From Akkermansiaceae bacterium (lineage in GTDB: Bacteria; Verrucomicrobiota; Verrucomicrobiia; Verrucomicrobiales; Akkermansiaceae), in NCBI GenBank assembly GCA_025457665.1, contig JALOTY010000023.1, forward strand, positions 1 to 64,000: a stretch of DNA of 64,000 bases, written 5' to 3'. Position 1 is the first letter of the stretch; each line of letters starts with the position of its first letter. A program made the translations under genes and the position numbers. The notes under the pieces were generated by a model. The model had not been told where the DNA came from. It saw nothing but the letters and a program-made list of their open reading frames with translations, and did not search any database. This document shows positions 1 through 8,208 of the stretch, one piece after another.

Positions 1-478
1 CAAGACACAAGACCGGAGAAGCAGCAGATGCTTCGCGCGTTTCTTGGGCGGATCATGGGCTCCGGGCCAGCAGGCTGGCTCCGGGAAAGCGGCAGCAGGC
101 TGCCGCAGTCCATGACCCCCCCATCTCTTCCGAGCATTCTCCTGCCTTCATTCTCCTGCCTTCTTCAGTAGCGGGAAGCGGGGAGCAAGGAGCGAGGAAC
201 AGCCGGGAAAAGACAGAAGACTTCAAGACTCAAGATACAAGACCGGAGTAACAGCAGATGCTTCGCGCGTTTCTAGGGCGGATCATGGGCTCCGGGCCAG
301 CAGGCTGGCTCCGGGAAAGCGGCAGCAGGCTGCCGCAGTCCATGACCCACCCATATCTTCCGAGCATTCTCCTGCCTTCATTCTTCTGCCTTCTTCAGTA
401 GCGGGAAGCGGGGAGCAAGGTGCGAGGAACAGCCGGGAAAAGACGCAAGATTTCAAGACGCAAGACACAAGACCGGAG
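1..478. repeat. tandem repeat, 230-bp unit, two full copies plus a start
   Basis: Copy 1 (1-230) is repeated almost exactly at 231-460, and 461-478 restarts a third copy. The period is fixed by the shared stretches at 11/241/471 and 31/261. Copies differ at only a few positions. Each unit carries two back-to-back perfect inverted repeats centred on AG: GCCAGC-AG-GCTGGC (66-79; again 296-309) and GCGGCAGC-AG-GCTGCCGC (89-106; again 319-336), and a short internal duplication around TCCTGCCTTCATTC. No coding sequence is apparent. The left edge is cut by the window, so the copy number may be higher. It could be a REP/BIME-like element or a small-RNA locus; the sequence does not decide. Confidence 0.85.
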
Positions 479-714
479 GCCGTTGCACGGTAGGGCGAAG
501 GGCGAAGCCCCGCCTTGGCGGGGAAGGGCCAAGTGCCAATGAGAGCGGGGCGCAAGGGGCGCAGACGAAACAAGAGGATAGGGAAGGTAGGCGGAGGGGC
601 GCGGGGTGGTTTGGGGTTTTTCTCGATGTGTCGGAATTGCCACGGGATAGGAGTGGGGGAGTTGACGGGATTGTGGGAAGTTCGGACGGGTTGATGGTTT
701 GACCCTGCCGAGCG
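479..714. other. non-coding leader before the glycosyltransferase gene
   Basis: This G-rich stretch has no supported gene. It contains one perfect inverted repeat, CCCCGCC-TT-GGCGGGG at 508-523, the same tight-hairpin style as in the neighbouring tandem repeats. The promoter of the downstream gene presumably lies here, but no convincing -35/-10 pair or ribosome binding site is visible. Confidence 0.4.
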
Positions 715-2685
715 ATGAAAATTGATATCGTGACCGACACGTTTGCGCCTGATGTGAATGGGGTGGCGATGACCTTGGGTCGTCTGGTGGAGGGGTTGAA
801 GGGCAAGGGACACCGGGTGCATGTGATCCGTTCCGGGGCGAAACGGAATCATGGGGAGACATCGGCCGCATCGGTCGCCCTGCCGGGATACAAGGAGGTC
901 CGGGTCGGTTTGCCAGGGCCGTTGAAGCTGCGCAAGCGATGGCTGAAGCGCCGGCCCGATGCGATTTACGTGGCGACGGAAAGTCCACTGGGGGTTTCGG
1001 CATTGAAGACGGCCAATCTGTTGGGCATTCCGGTGGCCAGCGGGTTTCATACGAATTTCCATCAGTATGTGGGGAGATATGGCATGGCGGGCTTGCAACC
1101 GGCGACGATGGCGTGGCTGAAGCGGGTGCATCGTCGTGCAGCGGTGACCATGGCTCCGACCCGTGAGGTGGTGGATGAGCTGGAGCGTGAAGGTTTCCGC
1201 AATGTGGTGATGTTGGGAAGGGGCGTGGATACGGTGCGATTCCACCCGGCGAAACGGGATTTGTCCCTGAGGGCGGAGTGGGGAGTCAGGGAAGGCACGC
1301 CGGTGGTGCTGGTGGTGGGCCGTGTGGCTCCGGAGAAGAATCTTTCGCTGGCGATGGAATGTTTCCGTCGCATGCGCGAGCGGGTGCCCGATCTGGCTTG
1401 TGTGGTGGTGGGGGATGGGCCTTTGCGCGAGTCCTTGCAGGCCAAGCATTCCTTCGTCCGCTTTGCGGGAGTCAGAACCGGGGAGGACCTGGCCCGGCAC
1501 TATGCATCGGCGGATATCCTGCTCTTTCCGAGCGAGACCGAGACCTTCGGCAACGTGGTGCTGGAAGGCATGGCGTCGGGACTGCTGACGGTTTGCTACG
1601 ACTATGCGGCCGGAGCGGCGCATGTGCGCCATGGGGTGGACGGCTTGAAGACGGGGAAGGGCGATTCGACCGGGTTCGCCGAACTCGCGGGCATGGCCCT
1701 GGATCATTGGCAGGGGCCGATGCGTGAGGAGGCAAGACGTGCTGCCGAGGATTGCGGATGGGGGCGGATCATCGATCACTTCGAAGAACAACTGGCGACC
1801 ATTTCCGGAATGCCGATGCCGATGCCCCTGATAGGCAAAAAGAAACTGCCGCAGCGTGAATTTCGCACGGTGTTTCTCTCGGACATCCATCTTGGAACCG
1901 AGGACAGCAAGGTGGCGGAGGTGCTCGATTTCCTCAAACAAGTCCGTTGTCGCCGCCTCGTGCTCAACGGGGATATCATCGATGGCTGGGCCCTGAAACG
2001 CGGAGCAAAATGGCGCAAGCGCCACAGTCGTTTCATCCGCAAGGTTCTCAAAAAGGCGGAGCGGGAGGAAATGGAGATCATCTATTGTCGCGGAAATCAC
2101 GATGACATTCTGGATCGGTTTCTGCCCATGGAATTCGGCCCGGTGAAGTGGGTGAAGGAATACGTGCATGAGGCTGCCGATGGCTTGAGATATCTGGTGG
2201 TGCATGGAGATGGCTTCGACAGCGTTTCCACGAATCACCGGTGGCTGGCATGGCTGGGAGCGATCGGTTACGACTCCTTGCTGGGGATCAATCGGCTCTA
2301 CAACCGCTGGCGTGCATGGAGGGGCTTGGAGTATTTTTCGCTGAGCAAAAAGGTGAAGGCCAAGGTGAAGTCCGCGGTGAGCTTCGTGGATCAGTATGAG
2401 AAACAGCTCCAGGAGCATGCCCGGCGGAGGAAGTGCGATGGCATCATCTGCGGTCACATCCATACCCCGGAGGACAAGCAGGTGGGCGATGTCCGATACC
2501 TGAACTCCGGTGACTGGGTGGAAAGCCTGACGGCAGTGGTGGAACACCTCGACGGGCGCATGGAGCTGGTGCGCTACGAGGATTTCGTCCAGGAGGGATT
2601 CCAACAGATGTTTGAGGGCGGTTTGCGGGTTCTTCCGCAGCTTGAGGCTTCCGGGGAGGAGCGCTTTGTGCCGCAATTTGGTTAA
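715..2685 (+). CDS. fused GT4-type glycosyltransferase / LpxH-like metallophosphoesterase
   Basis: The 656-residue protein has two enzymes in one chain. Residues 1 to about 365 form a GT-B glycosyltransferase of the GT4 type: the opening strand runs into DTFAPDVNGVA, and the nucleotide-sugar half has VVGRVAPEKN, VVGDGP and PSETETFGNVVLEGMASG. Residues about 385-640 form a calcineurin-like phosphoesterase of the UDP-2,3-diacylglucosamine pyrophosphatase (LpxH/COG2908) kind, with all metal motifs: SDIH (389-392), NGDIIDGW, GNHD (460-463), HGD and GHIH (580-583). No signal peptide or membrane segment is seen, so it is probably cytosolic or peripheral. The likely role is in glycolipid or lipid A-related envelope synthesis; the sugar and acceptor are unknown. 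The ATG at 715 starts exactly at the first GT-B strand. Confidence 0.85.
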   Translation: MKIDIVTDTFAPDVNGVAMTLGRLVEGLKGKGHRVHVIRSGAKRNHGETSAASVALPGYKEVRVGLPGPLKLRKRWLKRRPDAIYVATESPLGVSALKTANLLGIPVASGFHTNFHQYVGRYGMAGLQPATMAWLKRVHRRAAVTMAPTREVVDELEREGFRNVVMLGRGVDTVRFHPAKRDLSLRAEWGVREGTPVVLVVGRVAPEKNLSLAMECFRRMRERVPDLACVVVGDGPLRESLQAKHSFVRFAGVRTGEDLARHYASADILLFPSETETFGNVVLEGMASGLLTVCYDYAAGAAHVRHGVDGLKTGKGDSTGFAELAGMALDHWQGPMREEARRAAEDCGWGRIIDHFEEQLATISGMPMPMPLIGKKKLPQREFRTVFLSDIHLGTEDSKVAEVLDFLKQVRCRRLVLNGDIIDGWALKRGAKWRKRHSRFIRKVLKKAEREEMEIIYCRGNHDDILDRFLPMEFGPVKWVKEYVHEAADGLRYLVVHGDGFDSVSTNHRWLAWLGAIGYDSLLGINRLYNRWRAWRGLEYFSLSKKVKAKVKSAVSFVDQYEKQLQEHARRRKCDGIICGHIHTPEDKQVGDVRYLNSGDWVESLTAVVEHLDGRMELVRYEDFVQEGFQQMFEGGLRVLPQLEASGEERFVPQFG

Positions 2686-2740
2686 TGGGAGCTTTTCCTC
2701 GGGCGGGCGGGGTGGTAAAGGCCTGCCCACCCCCACCCCC

Positions 2741-4849
2741 ATGACCATCGAAGAAGCAAAAAAGATCCTCGGTTTAAGCGAGGATCAGGACCCGACCAAA
2801 GTGCTTGGTGACCTGGCTCACGCCCGCGACCAATTGGCCGGAATGGCGGCGGATGCGCCTACGGAGGCCTTGAAGGAGCGATTTGAGGGGGAGCTGCGGG
2901 AGTTCGAGGAAGCCATGGGTTTGCTGCAAGAGGAGTCCGAAAGAATTCGCCGGGCGAAGCTCGCGCAAGTGATGGCGCTGGTGCCCGGAGCGGTGTCGGG
3001 TGGCGGGGTGAAGTCGAAGCGCGAGGGATTCCTCGACGAGCCGATGCCGCCGCGCAAGGGAGCAGCGCCTGCCACGGAATCGGCGGCGCCCGTCGTTGAG
3101 GCCCCGCTTCCGCCACCGGCGAAAACCGAACTGCTGCCCCAGCCCGCGGCCGTGGAGGAAGGGAAAGCGAAGAAAAAGTCCCGTCAGGACGCGCTGGCCA
3201 TGGCCACGGCGGGGGAGAAGAAGGGCAAGGGGCTGGGATTTTACCTGATTCTGTGCCTGCTGCTCGGAGGCATCGGTGGAGCGGGCATCTATCTCTACGT
3301 CCAGCAGCAGCGGGAGTATCATCGCCAAACCGAACTGAGTTTCCTGGAAGGACTGGGAAACAAGCTGGTCGAAGCCCGTCGATGGGATGAGGCCTTCAAT
3401 GCCTTTTTGAGAATCGAAGAGTTGGAGCCCGGATCCGAGGTCGCCCAACTCGGTCGGCAGGCGATTCAGGAAGGACGGCGGGAGGAGCAGGACCAGTTTG
3501 TGGGATATTGGACCGGCGAGGCCCAGTCAGCCTTCGAGGCTGGCCGACTCGAGGATGCGGAGGCAGCGGCCGCGCAGGTTTTGGAGAAATATCCCGAGGA
3601 AAAAGCCGTGCTGGAACTCAAGGCGCGGATCGGCGAGGCGCGGGCAGGATTTTTGCGCGACCGCTGGGGCAAGCAGGCACGGGAAGGCATCGAAGCCAGG
3701 GACTGGCCCTTGGTGCAGGCGGCCATCGTCGAATTGAGGACAGCCCTGCCCGGCGATCCCTTGCTGGCAAGTTTGGAGCGTGAGCTGGCTGCAGGTCGGG
3801 AAAAAGAGCTGAAGGATCTTCAGCGAGCCCGGGAACTGGCGGCAGCCGCGAGACTGCGTGACACGGGATCCTTCGACCCTCAGGCGCTCGAGTGGGTTCA
3901 AGAAGCGGTTTCCCTGGCGCCCAAGGACGAGGAAATCCTCAAGCTTTATGAGAAAATCGCCTCGTATTCGAGGACTTTGCGGGTTCCTCAGGATGTGGCC
4001 ACTCTGGCCGAAGCACTCAAGGGTGCGCGGGACCGCGACCGGATCGTGCTGGGTGAGGGGCGTTTCAAGGCCGGCATCGCGGTGAATGCGGCGGTGCAGA
4101 TCGAAGGCCAGCCGGATGGCAAGACGGTGCTTTTTGTCGATGCCGTGGAAGCACCGGTTCTGACGCTGGGCCCGCGGGCCAAAGGAGTGAGGCTGACGAA
4201 TCTGGTTTTCGAGGCCCAGGGTTTCGATGCCGGAGAACTCCGGTACCCCGCGGTGCAGGTCCGTGGTGGTGATATCGAGGCGATCTCTTGTGAATTCCGC
4301 GATGCCTCCGGCTGCGGGCTTGAGGTGATCGATGGCGGACACGCGAAAGCCAGCCGCTGTTTGTTTGACCGCAATGGCTGGGATGGCATGTGCGCGCGCG
4401 GCAAGGGCAGCAGGATCACTGCGACGGAAAGCCGCTCGATCTCCAACTTCGGCCATGGATTCCAGATCTGGGACGGCGCGGTCGCGGAAATCACCCGATG
4501 CGTGGTGAAGGGCAACGCCCGCAATGGCATCCTGATTGATTCCGCTGCCGATGGACTGGTGGTCAGCGAAAACGAGGTCGCCGACAACCGCGAATACGGC
4601 ATCCTCCTGAGCGCCGGTGCATCCGGGAAAGTTTCCGAAAACCTCTGCGAAGGCAATCACCTGGGCGGGCTGCTCGTCCGCTTTGCTGCCATGAGCGTGG
4701 TGGTCGAGGGGAACCGGATCATCGACAATCACTCCGACGGACTCATCCTTGAGCAAGGGCTCAGGCCGGACATCTATGAGTCGAACCAACTCCGCTCGAA
4801 CGAGGGCCGGAATCTGCGGCAGAACGCGCGTTTCGGCATCGAGCCATGA
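2741..4849 (+). CDS. membrane-anchored right-handed beta-helix protein
   Basis: The protein has 702 residues. The reading frame is open further upstream, but the ATG at 2741 is chosen because the extra 43 residues look like translated leader and would overlap the previous gene. The N-terminus (MTIEEAKKILGL..., helical and charged to about residue 65) resembles a J-domain-like hairpin but no HPD motif is seen. A single transmembrane helix lies at about 165-187 (FYLILCLLLGGIGGAGIYLY). After it come helical TPR-like repeats to about residue 400, then a NosD/pectate-lyase-type parallel beta-helix (repeated RNGILIDSAA, EYGILLSAGA, LGGLLVRFAA units) to the end. It is probably inner-membrane anchored with the helix in the periplasm. 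It may be cotranscribed with purC (41 bp away). Function is unknown; glycan or surface binding is an inference. Confidence 0.7.
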   Translation: MTIEEAKKILGLSEDQDPTKVLGDLAHARDQLAGMAADAPTEALKERFEGELREFEEAMGLLQEESERIRRAKLAQVMALVPGAVSGGGVKSKREGFLDEPMPPRKGAAPATESAAPVVEAPLPPPAKTELLPQPAAVEEGKAKKKSRQDALAMATAGEKKGKGLGFYLILCLLLGGIGGAGIYLYVQQQREYHRQTELSFLEGLGNKLVEARRWDEAFNAFLRIEELEPGSEVAQLGRQAIQEGRREEQDQFVGYWTGEAQSAFEAGRLEDAEAAAAQVLEKYPEEKAVLELKARIGEARAGFLRDRWGKQAREGIEARDWPLVQAAIVELRTALPGDPLLASLERELAAGREKELKDLQRARELAAAARLRDTGSFDPQALEWVQEAVSLAPKDEEILKLYEKIASYSRTLRVPQDVATLAEALKGARDRDRIVLGEGRFKAGIAVNAAVQIEGQPDGKTVLFVDAVEAPVLTLGPRAKGVRLTNLVFEAQGFDAGELRYPAVQVRGGDIEAISCEFRDASGCGLEVIDGGHAKASRCLFDRNGWDGMCARGKGSRITATESRSISNFGHGFQIWDGAVAEITRCVVKGNARNGILIDSAADGLVVSENEVADNREYGILLSAGASGKVSENLCEGNHLGGLLVRFAAMSVVVEGNRIIDNHSDGLILEQGLRPDIYESNQLRSNEGRNLRQNARFGIEP

Positions 4850-4890
4850 GGCGCGCTTGACCGCCCGCCGGGGGCTTTCTAGGAATCGGC

Positions 4891-5604
4891 ATGACGCCAT
4901 TGTACGAAGGCAAGGCCAAGCGCCTGTGGGCCACCGCGGATCCGAATGTTCTGCGGATGGAATTCAAAAACGATGCCACCGCATTCAATGGCGAGAAGAA
5001 GGCGAGCTTCGAAAACAAAGGCCGCCTCAACAATGCCATCAGCACCCTGATCTACGGGATGCTGGAAAAGGAAGGCGTGCCGACCCATTTCGTCCGGCAG
5101 ATCGATGAAACCAATGTCGAAGTCCACAAGGTCGAGATCCTCATGGTCGAGGTGATCATCCGGAATCTGGCAGCGGGCAGTTTTTGCAAACGCACCGGAG
5201 TCGAGGAAGGCCGGGTGTTTTCGCAGCCGATCATCGAGTTCTGCATCAAGAGCGATGAACTGGGCGATCCGCTGGTGAATGACGACTACATCCGCGAACT
5301 CTCTCTCGCGACCCCGGAGGATCTGGCGTTTCTCCGCGAGGCGGCGCTGAAGGTGAATGCGATCCTCATCGATTTCTTCGCCCGCTGCGGCCTGAAACTC
5401 GTGGATTTCAAGCTCGAGTTCGGCAGGCTGGCCGCCCAGCCCGGAAAGATCGTGCTGGCGGATGAAATCAGTCCGGATGGCTGTCGTCTCTGGGACCTGA
5501 AAACCGGCGAGAAGATGGACAAGGACCGCTTCCGCCGCGATTTGGGCAACGTCATGGAAGCCTACGCGGAAGTCCTCGAACGGGTAAAATCCGCCACTCG
5601 CTGA
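4891..5604 (+). CDS. purC: phosphoribosylaminoimidazole-succinocarboxamide synthase
   Basis: SAICAR synthetase joins CAIR and aspartate with ATP in purine biosynthesis. The 237-residue length is typical for the bacterial single-domain enzyme. The N-terminal LYEGKAKRLW motif, FNGEKKASFENKG, VEVIIRNLAAGS and the family signature LVDFKLEFG (170-178) are all present, followed by DEISPDGCRLWD. It is a housekeeping gene placed between envelope genes, and the only gene here with a certain central-metabolic role. It ends seven bases before the stop of the opposing O-antigen-ligase-like gene. Confidence 0.97.
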   Translation: MTPLYEGKAKRLWATADPNVLRMEFKNDATAFNGEKKASFENKGRLNNAISTLIYGMLEKEGVPTHFVRQIDETNVEVHKVEILMVEVIIRNLAAGSFCKRTGVEEGRVFSQPIIEFCIKSDELGDPLVNDDYIRELSLATPEDLAFLREAALKVNAILIDFFARCGLKLVDFKLEFGRLAAQPGKIVLADEISPDGCRLWDLKTGEKMDKDRFRRDLGNVMEAYAEVLERVKSATR

Positions 5605-5609
5605 GTGGC
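5593..5609 (-). terminator. hairpin between convergent genes, T-tract on the minus strand
   Basis: GCCACTC-GCT-GAGTGGC is a perfect 7-bp stem with a 3-base loop that spans the purC stop codon and abuts the stop of the opposing gene. Read on the minus strand the stem is followed by GGATTTTACC, so it fits a factor-independent terminator for the glycosyltransferase operon. The plus strand has no T-run after it. Confidence 0.6.
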
Positions 5610-5610
5610 A

Positions 5611-7035
5611 TCAAAGCCGTGATGGCCAGGCCTCGGGAGCGGGGGATTCATCAGGAATTTCCCCGGCGGGCTCCGGCTCCCGGGCGGCGGCATGGATCCA
5701 TGAAGCCCGCACGAAAAATGCCTGGGGCAGGCCTGCCATGAGGCCGCAGATGAGCGAGGCAAGGCGCTCATCGAGGGGGTTGGAGGTCATCGATTCGCTC
5801 AACAGGCAACAAACCGCCACGAATGGGAGGAAGGCCATCCAGATGTCCGGACCGGGTTCGCTGGCATTTGCCTTCGCGGCGCGGAGGCTGGCGATGGCGA
5901 TGTAGAGAAAGAGCGAGATGTAGGTGCAAAGGCCGATGAGGCCACCGGAGAAAAGCGAGTAGGTCCAGATCGAGTGGCCCGCAAACCAGACCTCCATGCC
6001 GAGTTCCTCGCCTTCCGGGTAAACGAGATAGAACTCGGGCGCGTAGTCCTGGTCCCAGTAGTAGGTGTTGCCGATGCCCTTGCCGAAAACGTAGTGCACC
6101 GGTTCCTTGCCGAGGATTTGGAAAATCGCCGAAGCCTCGGCCTCACGGGTGAGCCATGAGATGTCCTTGGCGATGTTTCGGTCCGAGGCGTGGTGGAAAA
6201 GCCGTTCGTTCCAGCGCTCGATCAAGGCCGGATGCACCGCGACGACCATGAGGATGGCGACCACCGCACCCGCTCCGATCCCGAAGGAAGGCAGGTAGCG
6301 TTTCACCGCTTCCGTGGCGCTCAGCCCCCGCCATTTCACCAGCAGGAAAAGGCAGATGGAACTGATCAGCGCGGACATGGCGACCGGGAAAAGGAGGGCA
6401 CGGGTGACCGTGACGATGATGCCGCCGAAAAGAATGGCCCCGGCGATGAAAACCGAGGGACGCAGCGGCCGACGCAAGAGAAGGGAAGCGCCGATGAATG
6501 CGGCGATCCAGTTGTTTGCCGAACTGAGCACCTCCACCCGGGCGGTATCGAGGCTTACGCCCTTGAAGGCGAAGCCATGGAAAATCCGCCAGACGACATT
6601 GAGGCATGCGGCGAAAGCAATGGGCCCGACGATGCGCCCGGGACGCACGCCCAGACAGCCGGCGATGTGGGCATTGATCATGCCCGCGAAGTTCAGAAAC
6701 AGCGGGAAAATCACCCGCAGCGAGCGCCCCGGATCGACGCCCTGGCCGAAGGCATTCAGCAGCATGAAGACGAGGAACATGCCCCAGCCACCGATCACCC
6801 ACACTCCGGGCCGCGTGAGCAAGGTGCGCCAGCCGAGAAGTACGATGCCTGCCGTAGAGGCACAGGCCATGGCCACGAAAACCAATTGATCCAGCCCCAT
6901 GCCGCCGCCATCCGCCCGCGAAGTCGCCGCGCGGTAGTCGAGGGCAAAGGACAGGGCAAAGACCCAGAACAGCCGTTCCACCCAGACCGCTTGCGGGGCC
7001 TGGGGAACCACAACGGGATCCTGGGGCATGCTCAT
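5611..7035 (-). CDS. O-antigen ligase / Wzy-like polytopic membrane protein
   Basis: The 474-residue protein has about 10-12 hydrophobic segments (for example VWVIGGWGMFLVFMLLNAFG and FIAGAILFGGIIVTVTRALL) and one large polar loop between about residues 270 and 365 (RWNERLFHHASDRN to GHSIWTYSLFSGG). This topology, with a histidine in the GHSIW stretch before the last helices, is that of the O-antigen ligase/polymerase (WaaL/Wzy) superfamily. Sequence identity in this family is low, so ligase and polymerase cannot be told apart. It is the third gene of a minus-strand operon with two glycosyltransferases, 10 bp after the second, which supports a surface-polysaccharide role. A second in-frame ATG lies two codons inside. 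Confidence 0.7.
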   Translation of the reverse strand: MSMPQDPVVVPQAPQAVWVERLFWVFALSFALDYRAATSRADGGGMGLDQLVFVAMACASTAGIVLLGWRTLLTRPGVWVIGGWGMFLVFMLLNAFGQGVDPGRSLRVIFPLFLNFAGMINAHIAGCLGVRPGRIVGPIAFAACLNVVWRIFHGFAFKGVSLDTARVEVLSSANNWIAAFIGASLLLRRPLRPSVFIAGAILFGGIIVTVTRALLFPVAMSALISSICLFLLVKWRGLSATEAVKRYLPSFGIGAGAVVAILMVVAVHPALIERWNERLFHHASDRNIAKDISWLTREAEASAIFQILGKEPVHYVFGKGIGNTYYWDQDYAPEFYLVYPEGEELGMEVWFAGHSIWTYSLFSGGLIGLCTYISLFLYIAIASLRAAKANASEPGPDIWMAFLPFVAVCCLLSESMTSNPLDERLASLICGLMAGLPQAFFVRASWIHAAAREPEPAGEIPDESPAPEAWPSRL

Positions 7036-7044
7036 GAGGTGGGC

Positions 7045-8208
7045 TCAGTCAGGTTCGGCCAAGGCTGCTGCCAGGGCACTGCCGCGGTCCTGCCAGCGGA
7101 AGGCATGGCGACAACGGTCGAGCGCTCCGGCAGCGGCGCGGTTGAGGAAATCGAAGTCATCGATGTGCGCTGCCACCTCCCGGGCGAGGCTGGCGGTATC
7201 GGTCGCCGAGAGGGTTTCCACTCCGGGATCGAGGGGCAGTCCGCTGAGGGCGGATTCGATCGATGCCAAGGGCAGTCCGCGAAAAATGTAGTCCAGCGCC
7301 TTGAGCTTGAAGCCGCCGCCGAGAGCTTCGGGGATGAGACCGATGCGGGCCGCGCGGAGGTAGGGGTCCACCGATGGCACGTTGGCATGAAATTTGGCCC
7401 AGGGGTGTCGCCGGGCGAGATCGGCGAAGTATCCGGGATCGGCCAGACCCACGACGGTGAAGCCGATCCCCGCGGCGGGGAAACAGGCTTCCGCATCGCG
7501 CAAGAAGGCTTCGAGGTTCCGGCGTTTGGCGATCCAGCCGAAGGTTCCGGCGAGAACCACCTGACGCGGTGTGGACGAGGTGATCGGCGCAGGAGCGGAC
7601 TCCGGGATAGGTCCATCGAAGCCCGGAGAAAGGACGAGATAGCGCTTGTCAGGAAAATCCTTGCGGAAGGCCTCCGCGTCCCGCGGGGTGATGGCCGCGA
7701 TCCAGCGCGAGCGACGGGCGATCCGGTTTTCCAGACGGGCGTATTTCCCGGCATCGATGCGGATCAGCGGAGCCATGAGGCCGCTGGCATCTGCGGCAAC
7801 TTCTGCGCGGACGACGGCTTCATGGTTGTGGGCGATGTAGAGGACGGGCAGCTCGGCAGGCAGGGCATCGATGGCCCAACCGGCCGCGGCTTGATCGATC
7901 ACCGCGCGGTCAAAGCGTTCGTTGCGCAGGAGGTCGGCCAGAGTCAGCCGCATTTCACTGCCACCGAGCCGATGGGCGTCGCTGGGCAGGGGAGAGACCA
8001 GGGACAGCGGGGATTTCCTGCCGATGGGGCGGGGGAGGTGGAAGAAAGTACGAGGGATATCGTAGCTCGCCGGGCCACCCTGATGGGCGAGCACGGTGGT
8101 GCGGACGGCTCCGGTTTCCGCGAGGGCACGCAGCAGGCCGAGGGTATGGATCAGCTCGCCGCTGTTGGCGGCCCGCGGGTCCTGGCGGGTGATCCAGAGG
8201 ATGCGCAT
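7045..8208 (-). CDS. glycosyltransferase, GT4-like
   Basis: The 387-residue protein opens with MRILWITRQDP and has a GT-B layout. The C-terminal nucleotide-sugar half shows VVLAGTFGWIAKRRN and the family-typical GGGFKLKALDYIFRGLPL near residues 290-310. There is no membrane segment. Its ATG shares one base with the TGA of the preceding glycosyltransferase (TGATG on the minus strand), so the two are probably translationally coupled. It probably adds a sugar to an exported polysaccharide or LPS-like glycan; donor and acceptor cannot be read from the sequence. Confidence 0.8.
   Translation of the reverse strand: MRILWITRQDPRAANSGELIHTLGLLRALAETGAVRTTVLAHQGGPASYDIPRTFFHLPRPIGRKSPLSLVSPLPSDAHRLGGSEMRLTLADLLRNERFDRAVIDQAAAGWAIDALPAELPVLYIAHNHEAVVRAEVAADASGLMAPLIRIDAGKYARLENRIARRSRWIAAITPRDAEAFRKDFPDKRYLVLSPGFDGPIPESAPAPITSSTPRQVVLAGTFGWIAKRRNLEAFLRDAEACFPAAGIGFTVVGLADPGYFADLARRHPWAKFHANVPSVDPYLRAARIGLIPEALGGGFKLKALDYIFRGLPLASIESALSGLPLDPGVETLSATDTASLAREVAAHIDDFDFLNRAAAGALDRCRHAFRWQDRGSALAAALAEPD

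Noticed and set aside
1..478. CRISPR array
   Set aside because: The repeat unit is 230 bp and nearly identical throughout; there are no short repeats with unique spacers.
283..2748. Very long open frame on the minus strand (821 codons)
   Set aside because: It lies antisense to the clear glycosyltransferase/phosphoesterase gene, has no recognisable domains, is rich in His/Pro/Arg, and is explained by the codon usage of the real gene.
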